From an uncultured Eubacteriales bacterium (GTDB taxonomy: Bacteria > Bacillota > Clostridia > Christensenellales > Aristaeellaceae): a DNA stretch of 49,203 nt. The stretch spans positions 1-49,203 of the forward strand of contig CALVNG010000008.1 of assembly GCA_944349545.1 (NCBI GenBank), read 5' to 3'. The position numbers and the translations under genes are program-made. This document shows, piece by piece, positions 8,989-17,181 of the stretch (the stretch's first letter is position 1; every line of letters begins with the position of its first letter). The notes beneath the pieces are model-generated. The model worked only from the letters and a program-made list of their open reading frames with translations. It made no database searches and had not been told where the DNA came from.

Positions 8989-9103
8989 ACCGTTGGGCGG
9001 CGCGCCCGAAACGAGCATGGATTTTCCTGCAATCGACGCGCCGCAAAGCGCGTTTTATGCGCGGAACCGTTCGCTTCGGTTGGAAAAAGGAGGCCGCTTG
9101 ATC

Positions 9104-10921
9104 ATGCTTTGCAAACGACGGTCCATTCGCCGCTGCCTGGCCCTGCTGCTCATGCTGGCGCTGCCGCTGTACGCGGCGCAGGCGCAGGATATGACGCTGC
9201 CCTCCGCGGGCGCGCGCGACCAAACGGTGCGCGTCTATCTGAGCCGGCTGAACCTGATCGACCGCATGGACCTGACGCTGGTATCCGCATACAGCGTGAA
9301 AACACAGGCGGGCGCGCAGCTGCATTTTCAGGCGGGCAGCGAGGTGGCCGTGCTGCTGAGGGATGGCGCGCTGTACCTGTATTATGAGGGCATGAGCCAG
9401 CTGGCGGGCCAGAGCGTCACGCTGCTGCGCGACGCCACGGAAGGGGAGAGCGGCTTCCGCCTGACCAACTACCCCGCGCTCTATGCGGGCGATTTGCAGA
9501 TCGACCTGGTGGACGGCAAGGTACGCCCCGTGTTGAGTGTGCATGTGGAGGATTATCTGCTGGGCGTGGTGCCCTATGAGATGAGCGACTCCTTTCCGCT
9601 GGAGGCGCTTAAGGCCCAGGCTGTCGCAGCCCGGACCTATGCGCTGCGCAGCCAGGACCCCTCCCAGCCCTATGATCTGGTGGACACCACCAACGACCAG
9701 GTGTACCGCGGCTATCTCCCCGGCAACGACCAGACCGAGCGCGCCATCCGGGAAACCCGCGGCGTGTGCGGCTTTTACCGCGACCGGCTGGCGCAGTGCT
9801 ATTACTCGGCCAGCAACGGCGGCCAGACAGAGCTGGTGGAAACCGTGTGGCCGACGGAGGAGGACTTCGGCTATTACGCCTTTGGCGACGATCCCTATGA
9901 CGTGGCCAATCCCGACAGCGTGGTTCGCTCCTTTGAAATGAAAAAGACCTATGGCGAGGAGGAAACCGCACCCTATGCCCTGCGCAGCCTGCTGGCCACG
10001 CAGCTTTACGATCAGCTGACGGCTCTGGGCTACGACCCTGCGCCGGAGAGCGTGCGGGTGGACGGGGTTAGCGCGGTGAGCGTCTCCGGCGCGGCGAGCG
10101 AGGACAACAAATTCATGACCCGCCTCACCCTGACCGTGTCCATCAGCGGCCGTACCCGCAAGAACGCGCCCGCGCCCGTCGTGGACCTCAACGCTGAGGA
10201 GGTCAGCCTCTTTGAGGTGGTGGAGGAAACGCCCAGCCCCACGCCCACCGTCCAGGCGACGGGCTTTGTGCCGGTGGTCACCGTCACGCCCAGCCCCACG
10301 CCTGCCCCGGTCTACGGGCCTTTTACCCCCATTGAGGAACCCTTCACGCTGGAGCTGGACATCTTTCCCACAGCGGAGCAGGCCCTGGGGCTGGATATCA
10401 CCGCCCACTATGACAACGAGCTGTGGAGCGTGCGCGAAACCGACGGCGCCTATATCATCGAGGCGCGTCGCTATGGCCACGGCGTAGGGATGAGCCAGCG
10501 CGGCGCGCAGTGGATGGCCGCGGAGTACGGCAAAACCTATCAGGAGATCATCGCGTTTTACTATCCGGGCTTGACCTTGATGCGCTATGAGGACCAGCCC
10601 GCCCAGATGACGCAGCCGGAGGCGGCGCTGGCGGCTACCCCCGGTCCGGCGCCCACGCCGACGCCGCGGCCCACGCTCATGCCCATGACCCTGACGCCGC
10701 AGGAGGGACAATGGCTGGCAGCCGTCACCGAAATTGACGACGACAGCTCGCTTAATCTGCGCAAATCGCCGGATCTGGGCGGCGAGATCCTCATGCGCCT
10801 CTATAAGGGCCAGCAGGTGCTGGTTCTGGAGCGCTGCCCGCAGGAGGGATGGGTCAAAGTGCGCACCGACGTGGCAGAAGGCTATGTGGTTGAGGAGTAT
10901 CTGACCGCCGAGACTCCGTAA
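9104..10921 (+). CDS. Exported SpoIID/LytB-domain protein with C-terminal SH3 domain
   Basis: SpoIID-family proteins cleave peptidoglycan glycan strands after removal of stem peptides. This 605-residue product has a signal peptide (residues 1-26, ending AAQAQ) and then a SpoIID domain: DYLLGVVPYEMSDSFPLEAL, KAQAVAARTYAL with the conserved glutamate region, SASNGG, and YGHGVGMSQRGAQ near residues 459-471. Proline/threonine linkers of the TPSPTP type split the domain near residue 375 and precede the C-terminal bacterial SH3 domain (SLNLRKSPDLGGEI to the end), which should bind wall. AAAGGAGG lies ten bases before the ATG at 9104. The gene is larger than classical SpoIID (about 340 residues), so a vegetative or sporulation wall role cannot be decided. 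Confidence 0.88.
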   Translation: MLCKRRSIRRCLALLLMLALPLYAAQAQDMTLPSAGARDQTVRVYLSRLNLIDRMDLTLVSAYSVKTQAGAQLHFQAGSEVAVLLRDGALYLYYEGMSQLAGQSVTLLRDATEGESGFRLTNYPALYAGDLQIDLVDGKVRPVLSVHVEDYLLGVVPYEMSDSFPLEALKAQAVAARTYALRSQDPSQPYDLVDTTNDQVYRGYLPGNDQTERAIRETRGVCGFYRDRLAQCYYSASNGGQTELVETVWPTEEDFGYYAFGDDPYDVANPDSVVRSFEMKKTYGEEETAPYALRSLLATQLYDQLTALGYDPAPESVRVDGVSAVSVSGAASEDNKFMTRLTLTVSISGRTRKNAPAPVVDLNAEEVSLFEVVEETPSPTPTVQATGFVPVVTVTPSPTPAPVYGPFTPIEEPFTLELDIFPTAEQALGLDITAHYDNELWSVRETDGAYIIEARRYGHGVGMSQRGAQWMAAEYGKTYQEIIAFYYPGLTLMRYEDQPAQMTQPEAALAATPGPAPTPTPRPTLMPMTLTPQEGQWLAAVTEIDDDSSLNLRKSPDLGGEILMRLYKGQQVLVLERCPQEGWVKVRTDVAEGYVVEEYLTAETP

Positions 10922-11044
10922 ACGCAGGATTTACAAGTGCGCGGGAGAAATGACGCGGCTTTCTATGGCCTTTTTGCGAAATTTGTCGTATACTGATAGC
11001 GGCCATTCATACGCAAGACGGAATGCGCCGGAGGAGGAAAGCGC

Positions 11045-11233
11045 ATGTGGAGCCCCGTTGCCCCCGACGCCCATCAGGGTCCCGCGGCGCCGGGCGCAAG
11101 ACGCCGCCGGCATGGGCGCGTCGCGCGCTTCTTTCGCGGCTATCTGATGATGGTGGGCGCGCTGACGACGCTGTATGTGCTTTTGCAGCTGGCCGTGCGC
11201 CTGCTGGTGGAAATCGGCAGATGGATGCCCTGA
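11045..11233 (+). CDS. Small single-pass membrane protein
   Basis: A 62-residue product with a basic, proline-rich N-terminus and one hydrophobic helix near residues 35-55 (MMVGALTTLYVLLQLAVRLL). A strong GGAGGAGG ribosome site stands seven bases before the ATG. The spacing to the next gene is 13 bases, so the two are probably co-transcribed. TATACT at 10989-10994 could be its -10 element, but no good -35 is visible. I do not recognise a family. Confidence 0.6.
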   Translation: MWSPVAPDAHQGPAAPGARRRRHGRVARFFRGYLMMVGALTTLYVLLQLAVRLLVEIGRWMP

Positions 11234-11246
11234 CGGAGGAACTCAG

Positions 11247-11885
11247 TTGTTCAGATTTCTCAAACGGCTGATCGGCTTCGCCGCGTGCATTGTGGCGGCT
11301 TTGGCGCTGGTTCGCTTCGGACCCGCGCTCTGGGTCGAGGTTTTTGGCGGCGGCAACACGCAATGGATCAGCGAACGCTTCTCGGAAACGCTTCGGGAAA
11401 AAAACGAGCTGGTCGTATATGAGGTCGAGGTAACCGGCCAGGAAACCGTTTCGCAGGACGCCTGGCTCCTTGGAACCGTGCAGAAGGTCGAAATGCCCTA
11501 TACCTTCCAGATGAGCTTTACGGTGGATTTGAGCTGCGCTTCCGTGTCCGCGCTGGACGGCGCGGTGGAGGTGCGTCTGCCCGCCCCCTCGCCTGCCTAT
11601 CCCAAGCTGACGGTCAACGAGGACGAGGTGAAAAAGACCGACTGGCTGTATCCTCTCACGCCGGAGCGCTACGCGCAGATCAAGCAGGAGACGGAGGCGC
11701 GCCTGTTTGCCCAATACGGCGAAAACGAGGAATACCGGGCCAATGCCTGGAATGTAACGGTACATAACCTGGAATCGCTGTTCCAGTCCGTGCTGGAACA
11801 GAGCGGATGGGGAAGCGGATGCGACATCGTCGTCGTTCATGACGACAGCCTGCGGCTTGACGACACACAGGCAAATGTCGCATAA
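11247..11885 (+). CDS. Membrane-anchored DUF4230-like protein, TTG start
   Basis: The 212-residue product starts with a short basic segment and a membrane helix (residues 6-25), then a mostly beta outside domain. The pattern of a VEMPYTFQMSFTVDLS strand, a following VEVRLPAPSP turn, and a C-terminal helix-rich half resembles DUF4230, a family of unknown function. The start is inferred: the frame opens earlier inside the upstream gene, but GGAGGAA followed seven bases later by TTG at 11247 gives a good start and a sensible signal-anchor. It is closely linked to the small membrane protein before it. A very strong terminator follows. Confidence 0.7.
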   Translation: MFRFLKRLIGFAACIVAALALVRFGPALWVEVFGGGNTQWISERFSETLREKNELVVYEVEVTGQETVSQDAWLLGTVQKVEMPYTFQMSFTVDLSCASVSALDGAVEVRLPAPSPAYPKLTVNEDEVKKTDWLYPLTPERYAQIKQETEARLFAQYGENEEYRANAWNVTVHNLESLFQSVLEQSGWGSGCDIVVVHDDSLRLDDTQANVA

Positions 11886-11902
11886 CGCTCGAACAGGCTT
11901 CC

Positions 11903-11953
11903 ACAGGCAGCGGCTGGCCATCTTCGGGATGGCGTGCCGCTGCCTGTATTTTT
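11903..11953 (+). terminator. Long rho-independent terminator
   Basis: A perfect 12-bp stem (ACAGGCAGCGGC at 11903-11914 with GCCGCTGCCTGT at 11936-11947), with an inner GCCATC/GATGGC hairpin, is followed by ATTTTT. It cleanly separates the SpoIID-DUF4230 cluster from the MotAB-like operon. Confidence 0.93.
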
Positions 11954-11983
11954 CGCAGACATTTCCCAGATATTCCATACGTA

Positions 11984-12012
11984 TTTACAAAGTATGAAAA
12001 AAGCGTTACAAT
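11984..12012 (+). promoter_or_regulatory. Sigma-A promoter of the MotAB-like operon
   Basis: TTTACA at 11984-11989 and TACAAT at 12007-12012 are separated by exactly 17 bases. The surrounding sequence is AT-rich in an otherwise GC-rich region. It lies 44 bases before the start codon at 12056 and just after a strong terminator, so the three genes that follow form their own transcript. Confidence 0.8.
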
Positions 12013-12055
12013 ACAAAGCGTATTCCTTCATCAAAACGGACCGGAGGTGCCGCAA

Positions 12056-13270
12056 GTGCCCACGTTGACCCAGCTCTCGTCCAATCTGACGGAAATTGTG
12101 ATCTATGCAGCGATTGCGCTGGTTACCCTGACAGGCCTGTGCAAGTGCATATACCCCCTTTTGCGCAATGCGTCGCTTTTGAACCGCGCGGTCATCAAGC
12201 TGGAAAAGAGCACCGCGGCGGGCGAGCGTCCCATCTGGCGAGAGGCGCGCTTTTTGGGCAGATCGCTGCGCAACGAGTGGCAGCAGTTTCTGCTCAACGC
12301 CGGACAGCTGGATATGCGCGGCATTCCCTGCGACACGCGCGAATATATCAACGAGGAAACCGTGGTCGAAAAGCCCGGCCATGCGCAGCTGGCGGAGCTG
12401 ATTCCCGGCCTGCTTACGTCTTTGGGTATTCTGGGCACGTTCATCGGCCTGATGCAGGGCCTCACCAGCGTGGATTTCAGTAACGCGGAAGGAACCATCC
12501 AGAGCATTCCCCAGCTGCTCAGCGGCATGCGCTTCGCCTTCGCCACCTCAGTGGCGGGTATTTCCTGCTCTCTTTTGTTCAACATGTTCAACCGCATGTC
12601 CGCGGGTCGCGCGGTGCGCGCGCTGGACAATTTTGAGGATGCATTCTACGAGCTGGCCATGCCGCGTCCGCTCCAACCCGACGTGCAGATGATGTGTCAG
12701 AAGCAGGACGAGGAAGTGCGCATGGCCCACCTGGCCGAAAACGTGGGCAACCATGTGGCGGCCTCGCTGGAAATGGCTATCGGCCGCGCCATGGCGCCGC
12801 TGACGCAATCGCTGGACACCTTCATCAAATGCGCCACGCGCGAGCAGGTGGACGGCGTCAGGCGCATTGTGGGGCAGTTCGTGCAGCAGATGAATACATC
12901 GCTCAGCGGGCAGATGACCGCGCTGGGCGATACGATGAGCGCCGTCAATCAGGGGCAGCTGCAAACCCAGAGGAATTTACAGACCACGCTGGACGCTGCG
13001 CGCGCCATGGCCGGCGACGCGCAGGCCATCCGCGAGGCCAGCTCCGAAATCGCCCGGCAGATGCAGGCATTCGTCCAGGAGATGCAAAACGAGCGCAGCA
13101 GCCGCGCCGAGGCGCTGGGCGGCGCAGAAGGCGCGAGCCAGGCACTTGCCGACCGGCTGGATGCCCTGGCGGAATCCCTGCGCCGCATGCAGGTGGCGGC
13201 GGACCTGCTGACGGATGAAATGAGCACGCTTCCCTCCGACGAAGCGCAGGCCCCGGCAGCGGAGCTGTAA
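12056..13270 (+). CDS. MotA/TolQ/ExbB-type proton channel protein
   Basis: This 404-residue protein has the three membrane helices of the MotA/ExbB/TolQ ion-channel family: TM1 near 13-36, TM2 near 114-136 (LIPGLLTSLGILGTFIGLMQGL, the family core) and TM3 near 160-180 (FAFATSVAGISCSLLFNMF). A cytoplasmic C-terminal tail of about 220 residues follows, glutamine- and alanine-rich and likely coiled coil. TolQ and ExbB are usually about 230-250 residues, so the tail is long; only ZorA of Zorya defence systems is comparable in plan. The GTG at 12056 follows CGGAGG at 12042-12047 with eight-base spacing. It should form an ion-driven complex with the next gene product. No flagellar or outer-membrane genes are nearby. 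Confidence 0.88.
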   Translation: MPTLTQLSSNLTEIVIYAAIALVTLTGLCKCIYPLLRNASLLNRAVIKLEKSTAAGERPIWREARFLGRSLRNEWQQFLLNAGQLDMRGIPCDTREYINEETVVEKPGHAQLAELIPGLLTSLGILGTFIGLMQGLTSVDFSNAEGTIQSIPQLLSGMRFAFATSVAGISCSLLFNMFNRMSAGRAVRALDNFEDAFYELAMPRPLQPDVQMMCQKQDEEVRMAHLAENVGNHVAASLEMAIGRAMAPLTQSLDTFIKCATREQVDGVRRIVGQFVQQMNTSLSGQMTALGDTMSAVNQGQLQTQRNLQTTLDAARAMAGDAQAIREASSEIARQMQAFVQEMQNERSSRAEALGGAEGASQALADRLDALAESLRRMQVAADLLTDEMSTLPSDEAQAPAAEL

Positions 13271-13282
13271 GGAGAGTGGCAG

Positions 13283-14326
13283 ATGGCACGCAGACGGTAT
13301 ATCCGGAGAGGCTCGGGCAAGACGGACGGCGGCGCGTTCTGGATCAGCTATTCCGATATGATGGCGGCGCTGCTGCTGGTGTTTGTGCTGGTTTTGTGCT
13401 ACAGCGTCTATCAGTACTTTCTGATGCTGGAAACCAAGACCGCCGAGCTGGACGAGCAAAGCGCGCTGCTAACGCAGCAACAGGCTACGCTGGATGACCA
13501 GCGCGCGGAGCTGAGCGCTCAGCAGGCCGCCCTGACCGACAAGCAGAACGAATTGACGGCTGCTTTGACGCAGCTGGACGAGAAGGAGAGCCTGCTCAAC
13601 GACCAGAGCCTGACGCTGGAAGAGCAGGAAAAGATCATTTTGGCGGCGCAGGCCGCTCTCAGCCAGAAGGAAGAAGAGCTGAACGCCGCCAATCTGGAAT
13701 TAACCAGCAAGCAGCAGGAGCTGGCCGACGCCACCGTCCTGCTGGGCCAGCAGCAGGACGCGCTCAATGCCCAGCAGCAAAAGCTGGATGACCTGGTGGG
13801 TGTGCGCACACAGATCGTGCGGGACCTGACCGCCGCGCTCACCCAGGCGGACCTTAAGGCCACAGTGGATGGAAATACTGGCGATATCATGCTGGAAAGC
13901 GCTGTATTTTTCGATGTGGCCAAGAGCAACATCAAAGACAGCGGCCGCGCCCTGCTGGACGAGTTTATTCCCGTATACCTGAGCGTGCTGCTTCAGCCCG
14001 AATATGTGGACTATCTTGGGGAAATCATCATTGAGGGGCATACCGATACCCAGGGTACCTACCTGGTCAATCTGGAGCTGTCCCAGGAGCGCGCTCTCAG
14101 CGTAGCCACCTACTGCCTGCAAATGCCCAGCCTGAGCGAGGAGCAGCTGGAAAAACTGCGCGAGATCCTCACCGCCAAGGGTCGCAGCTATTCCGACCCC
14201 ATCTACAACGAGGACGGCTCCATCAACATGGACGCCTCGCGCCGTGTGGAGTTCAAATTCCGCATGAAGGATTCGGAAATGATCGACGAGATCCGCAGCA
14301 TTCTCGGCTCCGACGCCAATCAATAA
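13283..14326 (+). CDS. MotB/OmpA-like protein with coiled-coil spacer
   Basis: The 347-residue product is the expected partner of the channel protein. Its N-terminal helix FWISYSDMMAALLLVFVLVL matches the MotB plug helix, with Asp25 at the position of the proton-carrying aspartate. Residues about 50-165 form a long heptad-type coiled coil rich in Gln, Leu, Glu and Ala. Residues about 195-330 form an OmpA/MotB-type peptidoglycan-binding domain, with EGHTD at 251-255, NLELSQERA, and RRVEF at 320-324. So the protein could anchor an ion-driven machine in the cell wall at a distance set by the coiled coil. AAGGAGAG precedes the ATG. Spacing to both neighbours is short, consistent with one operon. 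Confidence 0.9.
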   Translation: MARRRYIRRGSGKTDGGAFWISYSDMMAALLLVFVLVLCYSVYQYFLMLETKTAELDEQSALLTQQQATLDDQRAELSAQQAALTDKQNELTAALTQLDEKESLLNDQSLTLEEQEKIILAAQAALSQKEEELNAANLELTSKQQELADATVLLGQQQDALNAQQQKLDDLVGVRTQIVRDLTAALTQADLKATVDGNTGDIMLESAVFFDVAKSNIKDSGRALLDEFIPVYLSVLLQPEYVDYLGEIIIEGHTDTQGTYLVNLELSQERALSVATYCLQMPSLSEEQLEKLREILTAKGRSYSDPIYNEDGSINMDASRRVEFKFRMKDSEMIDEIRSILGSDANQ

Positions 14327-14343
14327 GGAAGGACGGTTCAGCC

Positions 14344-14838
14344 ATGCGCGGCCTGAAAATTGCAGCCATTGCCTCGGTATCGCTGCTTTTGGTGATGGTA
14401 CTGCTGGTGGGATATCTGTTTCTGACCGCGGAGGTGCGGGTGACAGGGGTCGAGGTGGTGGGCGTTTCGGCCGCTCAGGACCCGGCGGCTTTTGAGGCGC
14501 TGAAAAGCGCTGTGCAGGAGGAAACCTTTCAGGGCACGCTGTATCAAAAGCCGCTGGAATGGAAGGAACCGTCGGAGTACGTCTACCTGACCTATACGCT
14601 GCGCATCCGCAACGACTGCCTTGTTCCCATCGACATGATCGAGGCGCAGGTGGTTCCTCAGGCGACGGACATTCTGCAGATGGCCGATCTGAGCGTCAAG
14701 TCGCTTGACGCCAAAAGCGAAGGCGACCTGACGGTAGAGATTCTGGTCCCCAAGGACACTCATTCCGTGCGGGAGCTGATTGTCACCTACTATGTATGGG
14801 GCGTGAGCTTCAACCTGAAAACCACGTACGGTATGTGA
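14344..14838 (+). CDS. Membrane-anchored protein, third gene of the MotAB-like operon
   Basis: A 164-residue protein with one N-terminal membrane helix (residues 8-28) and an outside domain predicted by eye to be mostly beta strands, for example VYLTYTLRIRNDC and LIVTYYVWGVSF. The N-terminal basic residues place the C-terminus outside the membrane. I recognise no family. It has a good AAGGAAGG ribosome site, lies 17 bases after the MotB-like gene and is closed by a terminator, so it belongs to the operon and may be an accessory subunit or the effector of the channel pair. Confidence 0.75.
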   Translation: MRGLKIAAIASVSLLLVMVLLVGYLFLTAEVRVTGVEVVGVSAAQDPAAFEALKSAVQEETFQGTLYQKPLEWKEPSEYVYLTYTLRIRNDCLVPIDMIEAQVVPQATDILQMADLSVKSLDAKSEGDLTVEILVPKDTHSVRELIVTYYVWGVSFNLKTTYGM

Positions 14839-14850
14839 TTGCGAATGCAG

Positions 14851-14895
14851 AAAACCGCCCCGCGGCTCAGCGAAGGAGCTGCGGGGCGGTTTTTT
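14851..14895. terminator. Bidirectional terminator between convergent operons
   Basis: AAAACCGCCCCGC (14851-14863) pairs with GCGGGGCGGTTTT (14881-14893), and the stem is followed by more T on the plus strand. On the minus strand the A run becomes a T run. It serves the MotAB-like operon and nagA. Confidence 0.9.
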
Positions 14896-14905
14896 CTGAA
14901 TGCCG

Positions 14906-16021
14906 TCAGCCAATGACGCCGACGAACTGATAGTCCTTGTCAAACCGGGTGAAGATCGCGGGCGCACCCAGTTCGATTTCGCCCACTTCCTCGTTCCGGA
15001 TGGAGCGGGCGGGGGTTCGGGTGGTCATGAGAGCAGCGTCCTCGGGGGAGGCGCCGAAGCGGATCAGGTTCTGGAAAGCGCGAATCATGGTCAGCGTGCT
15101 GCCGGCCAAGGTGCCGTCCGCCAGGCGGGCCGCGCCGTCCTTGACGAACACATCCTGTCCGCCAAGCTGGTACTTTCCGTCGGGCATGCCGGCAGCCTCC
15201 ATCGCATCGGTGATGGCAACGGTGTGCTCCTTGCCCTTGCAGCGCATCAGCAGGCGGACCACATCGGGATGCAGGTGAATGCCGTCGCCGATGACTTCGC
15301 AGTCGAGGCGGTCGTCCACCATCGCAGCGCCTGGCACGCCGGGCGCTCGATGGTTGAGGGGCGTCTGCGCGTTGAAGGTATGCGTCACATGCGTCGCGCC
15401 ATGGTCGGCAGCCGCATGCACGGTTTCCGCGTCCGCGCTGGTGTGCCCGATGCTGACGGTGATCCCGCTATCCGTCAGGCGGCTGATAAAGTCCAGCGCG
15501 CCTTCCTTTTCTGGAGCCATGGTGATCATGCGCACGATGCCGGCATAGGGACCCGTGTAAGCAGACCAGTTTTCTTCATTGGGCAGCACGAAATATTGCT
15601 TGAGCTGCGCGCCGGCCTTGCTTTCCTCAAGGAAAGGCGCTTCCATGTGCGCGCCCAGCACGATGGCTCCGTCCGGCTCCGGGCGGTCCATCACGGCCTT
15701 GATGCCCTTGAGAGCGGACTGCGTATCCTCCGGGCTGGCGCTCATGGTGGTGGGCAGGAACGCAGCTACGCCGAACTCTTTGAGCTCGCGGCTCATGTGG
15801 CGCACGGCTTCCTCTCCGTTCATGGTATCCTGGCCCATGAAGGCATGGATGTGCACATCCACAAAGCCCGGCAGCAGCAGGTCGCCCTTGAGATCGACGG
15901 TTTCCGCGCCCTCAACCATCAGCCCCTGACCGATGGCGGCGATTGTTCCCTCGCTGACGACAATGTCCGTACCCTCACGAAATGCTCCGTTGATAAAGGC
16001 TTTTGCGTTTTTGATAAGCAT
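14906..16021 (-). CDS. nagA: N-acetylglucosamine-6-phosphate deacetylase
   Basis: NagA converts N-acetylglucosamine-6-phosphate to glucosamine-6-phosphate and acetate in amino-sugar and wall recycling. The 371-residue product belongs to the amidohydrolase fold. It has the metal motif PGFVDVHIHA near residue 60, HMEAPF with the metal-binding glutamate, IGHTSA, THTFNAQTPLNHR, and the catalytic ITDAMEAAG aspartate. The ATG at 16021 follows AAAGGAAG; an upstream in-frame start at 16051 would overlap potD. It lies 26 bases after potD and is probably the last gene of the arsR-pot transcript, although a separate start is possible. No nagB is in the window. Confidence 0.92.
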   Translation of the reverse strand: MLIKNAKAFINGAFREGTDIVVSEGTIAAIGQGLMVEGAETVDLKGDLLLPGFVDVHIHAFMGQDTMNGEEAVRHMSRELKEFGVAAFLPTTMSASPEDTQSALKGIKAVMDRPEPDGAIVLGAHMEAPFLEESKAGAQLKQYFVLPNEENWSAYTGPYAGIVRMITMAPEKEGALDFISRLTDSGITVSIGHTSADAETVHAAADHGATHVTHTFNAQTPLNHRAPGVPGAAMVDDRLDCEVIGDGIHLHPDVVRLLMRCKGKEHTVAITDAMEAAGMPDGKYQLGGQDVFVKDGAARLADGTLAGSTLTMIRAFQNLIRFGASPEDAALMTTRTPARSIRNEEVGEIELGAPAIFTRFDKDYQFVGVIG

Positions 16022-16047
16022 GAGGCTCTTCCTTTCCGCAACGGTTC

Positions 16048-17082
16048 TCATTGGTTCTTAAAGGCGGTGTAAATCTCCTGATAGGTGGTTTCGGTCGCGC
16101 CCACGTCCAAGATGAACTCCGCGTCCTTGAGCAGCTCGGCGGGCACGTTCATCACGCTGGCCTCGCGGTAGGCGTCGCTCAGATACTCCCGGGCAGCCTC
16201 GTTGACGCACATATAGTACTGCTTTTCGGCATTGTTGGCCGCCACCTCCGGACGCATCAGATAATCCAGGAACTGATGTGCGGCGTCCACATGCTTGGCG
16301 CCCGTGGGGATCACCAGGCCGTCGATGCCGTAGCCCAGGCCTTCCTTGGGATAGACCACCTCAAATTCAGGATGGTCCAGCTGCACCATGTACACAAAGG
16401 GCGTAAACATGAACCCTACGCTGGCTTCGCCCGTGGTGACGGCGCTGTAGGACTCCAGGTCGCCGAAGGTACGGATATTGGGATAGAGCGGCATCAGCTT
16501 TTCCTTCATCTCAGCCAGCACGTCGGGGTCGGTTTCGTTCATGCTCTTGCCCATGGTTTTCAGCGTGATGCCGCACAGCACGCGGGCGTTTTCCAGAACA
16601 GCCACGCTGTCGGCAAGCTCCGGGTTCCACAGATCTTCATAGCCGGTGATCTCAAAGGACACCCGTTCGGGGTCATAGATGATCAACGGGCAGCCCGCCA
16701 TATAGGGGATCACGTACTCGTTGTCAGGATCGTAGCTCTGCGAGAGGAAAGCGGGGTCGAGGTTTCCGTAGTTGGACAGCTTGCTCATGTCCAGCTTTTG
16801 AATCAGGCCCTGCTTGCGCAGAATGTCCAGCGAATAGTCGCTGGAGATGATCAGGTCGTAATCCGCTCCTCCGCCCTCGGTGACCTTGAGCAGCATGCTG
16901 TCGATGGAATCCATGGGGGACCAGATCACATCAATGCCGGTTTCTTCCTCGAAGGCGGCCAGCGTATCTCCGTCCACATAGCCTTCCCAGCTGAGGATGT
17001 TGAGCACCTTTTCCTCCTCTGCGAGAGAGAGCGCAGGCAGCGCCATCAGCGCGCAGAGGATGAGAGCAACCAGTCTTTTCAT
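16048..17082 (-). CDS. potD: Spermidine/putrescine-binding protein PotD
   Basis: The extracellular binding subunit of the polyamine ABC importer. The 344-residue product has a signal peptide (MKRLVALILCALMALPALSLA) with no clear lipobox cysteine, then the family start VLNILSWEGYVDGDTLAAFE. GGGADYDLIISSDYSL and TGEASVGFMF follow, matching PotD/PotF. Acidic and aromatic residues of the ligand pocket are spread as in the family, but I cannot tell spermidine from putrescine preference. AAAGGAG precedes the ATG. It is the fourth transporter gene after potA, potB and potC, with a 99-base gap from potC. Confidence 0.92.
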   Translation of the reverse strand: MKRLVALILCALMALPALSLAEEEKVLNILSWEGYVDGDTLAAFEEETGIDVIWSPMDSIDSMLLKVTEGGGADYDLIISSDYSLDILRKQGLIQKLDMSKLSNYGNLDPAFLSQSYDPDNEYVIPYMAGCPLIIYDPERVSFEITGYEDLWNPELADSVAVLENARVLCGITLKTMGKSMNETDPDVLAEMKEKLMPLYPNIRTFGDLESYSAVTTGEASVGFMFTPFVYMVQLDHPEFEVVYPKEGLGYGIDGLVIPTGAKHVDAAHQFLDYLMRPEVAANNAEKQYYMCVNEAAREYLSDAYREASVMNVPAELLKDAEFILDVGATETTYQEIYTAFKNQ

Positions 17083-17181
17083 TATTTTTCTTCTCCTTTC
17101 CGGGGTTTGATACGTAGCTTTGGGAGCCTTTTTTCTTTTCTATGCCGATCGCAGCGGAGCGCATGCGAGGGACATCGTTTC

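Noticed and set aside
8885-10711. A 608-residue minus-strand frame opposite the SpoIID-like gene
   Set aside because: Shadow frame with repetitive basic and Ala/Gly-rich sequence; the plus strand has the SpoIID motifs and a ribosome site.
12056-14838. A Zorya anti-phage system (ZorA-ZorB plus effectors)
   Set aside because: The first two proteins resemble ZorA and ZorB in plan, but no ZorC, helicase-nuclease ZorD or ZorE gene follows. The third gene is a small membrane-anchored protein and the operon then ends at a terminator.
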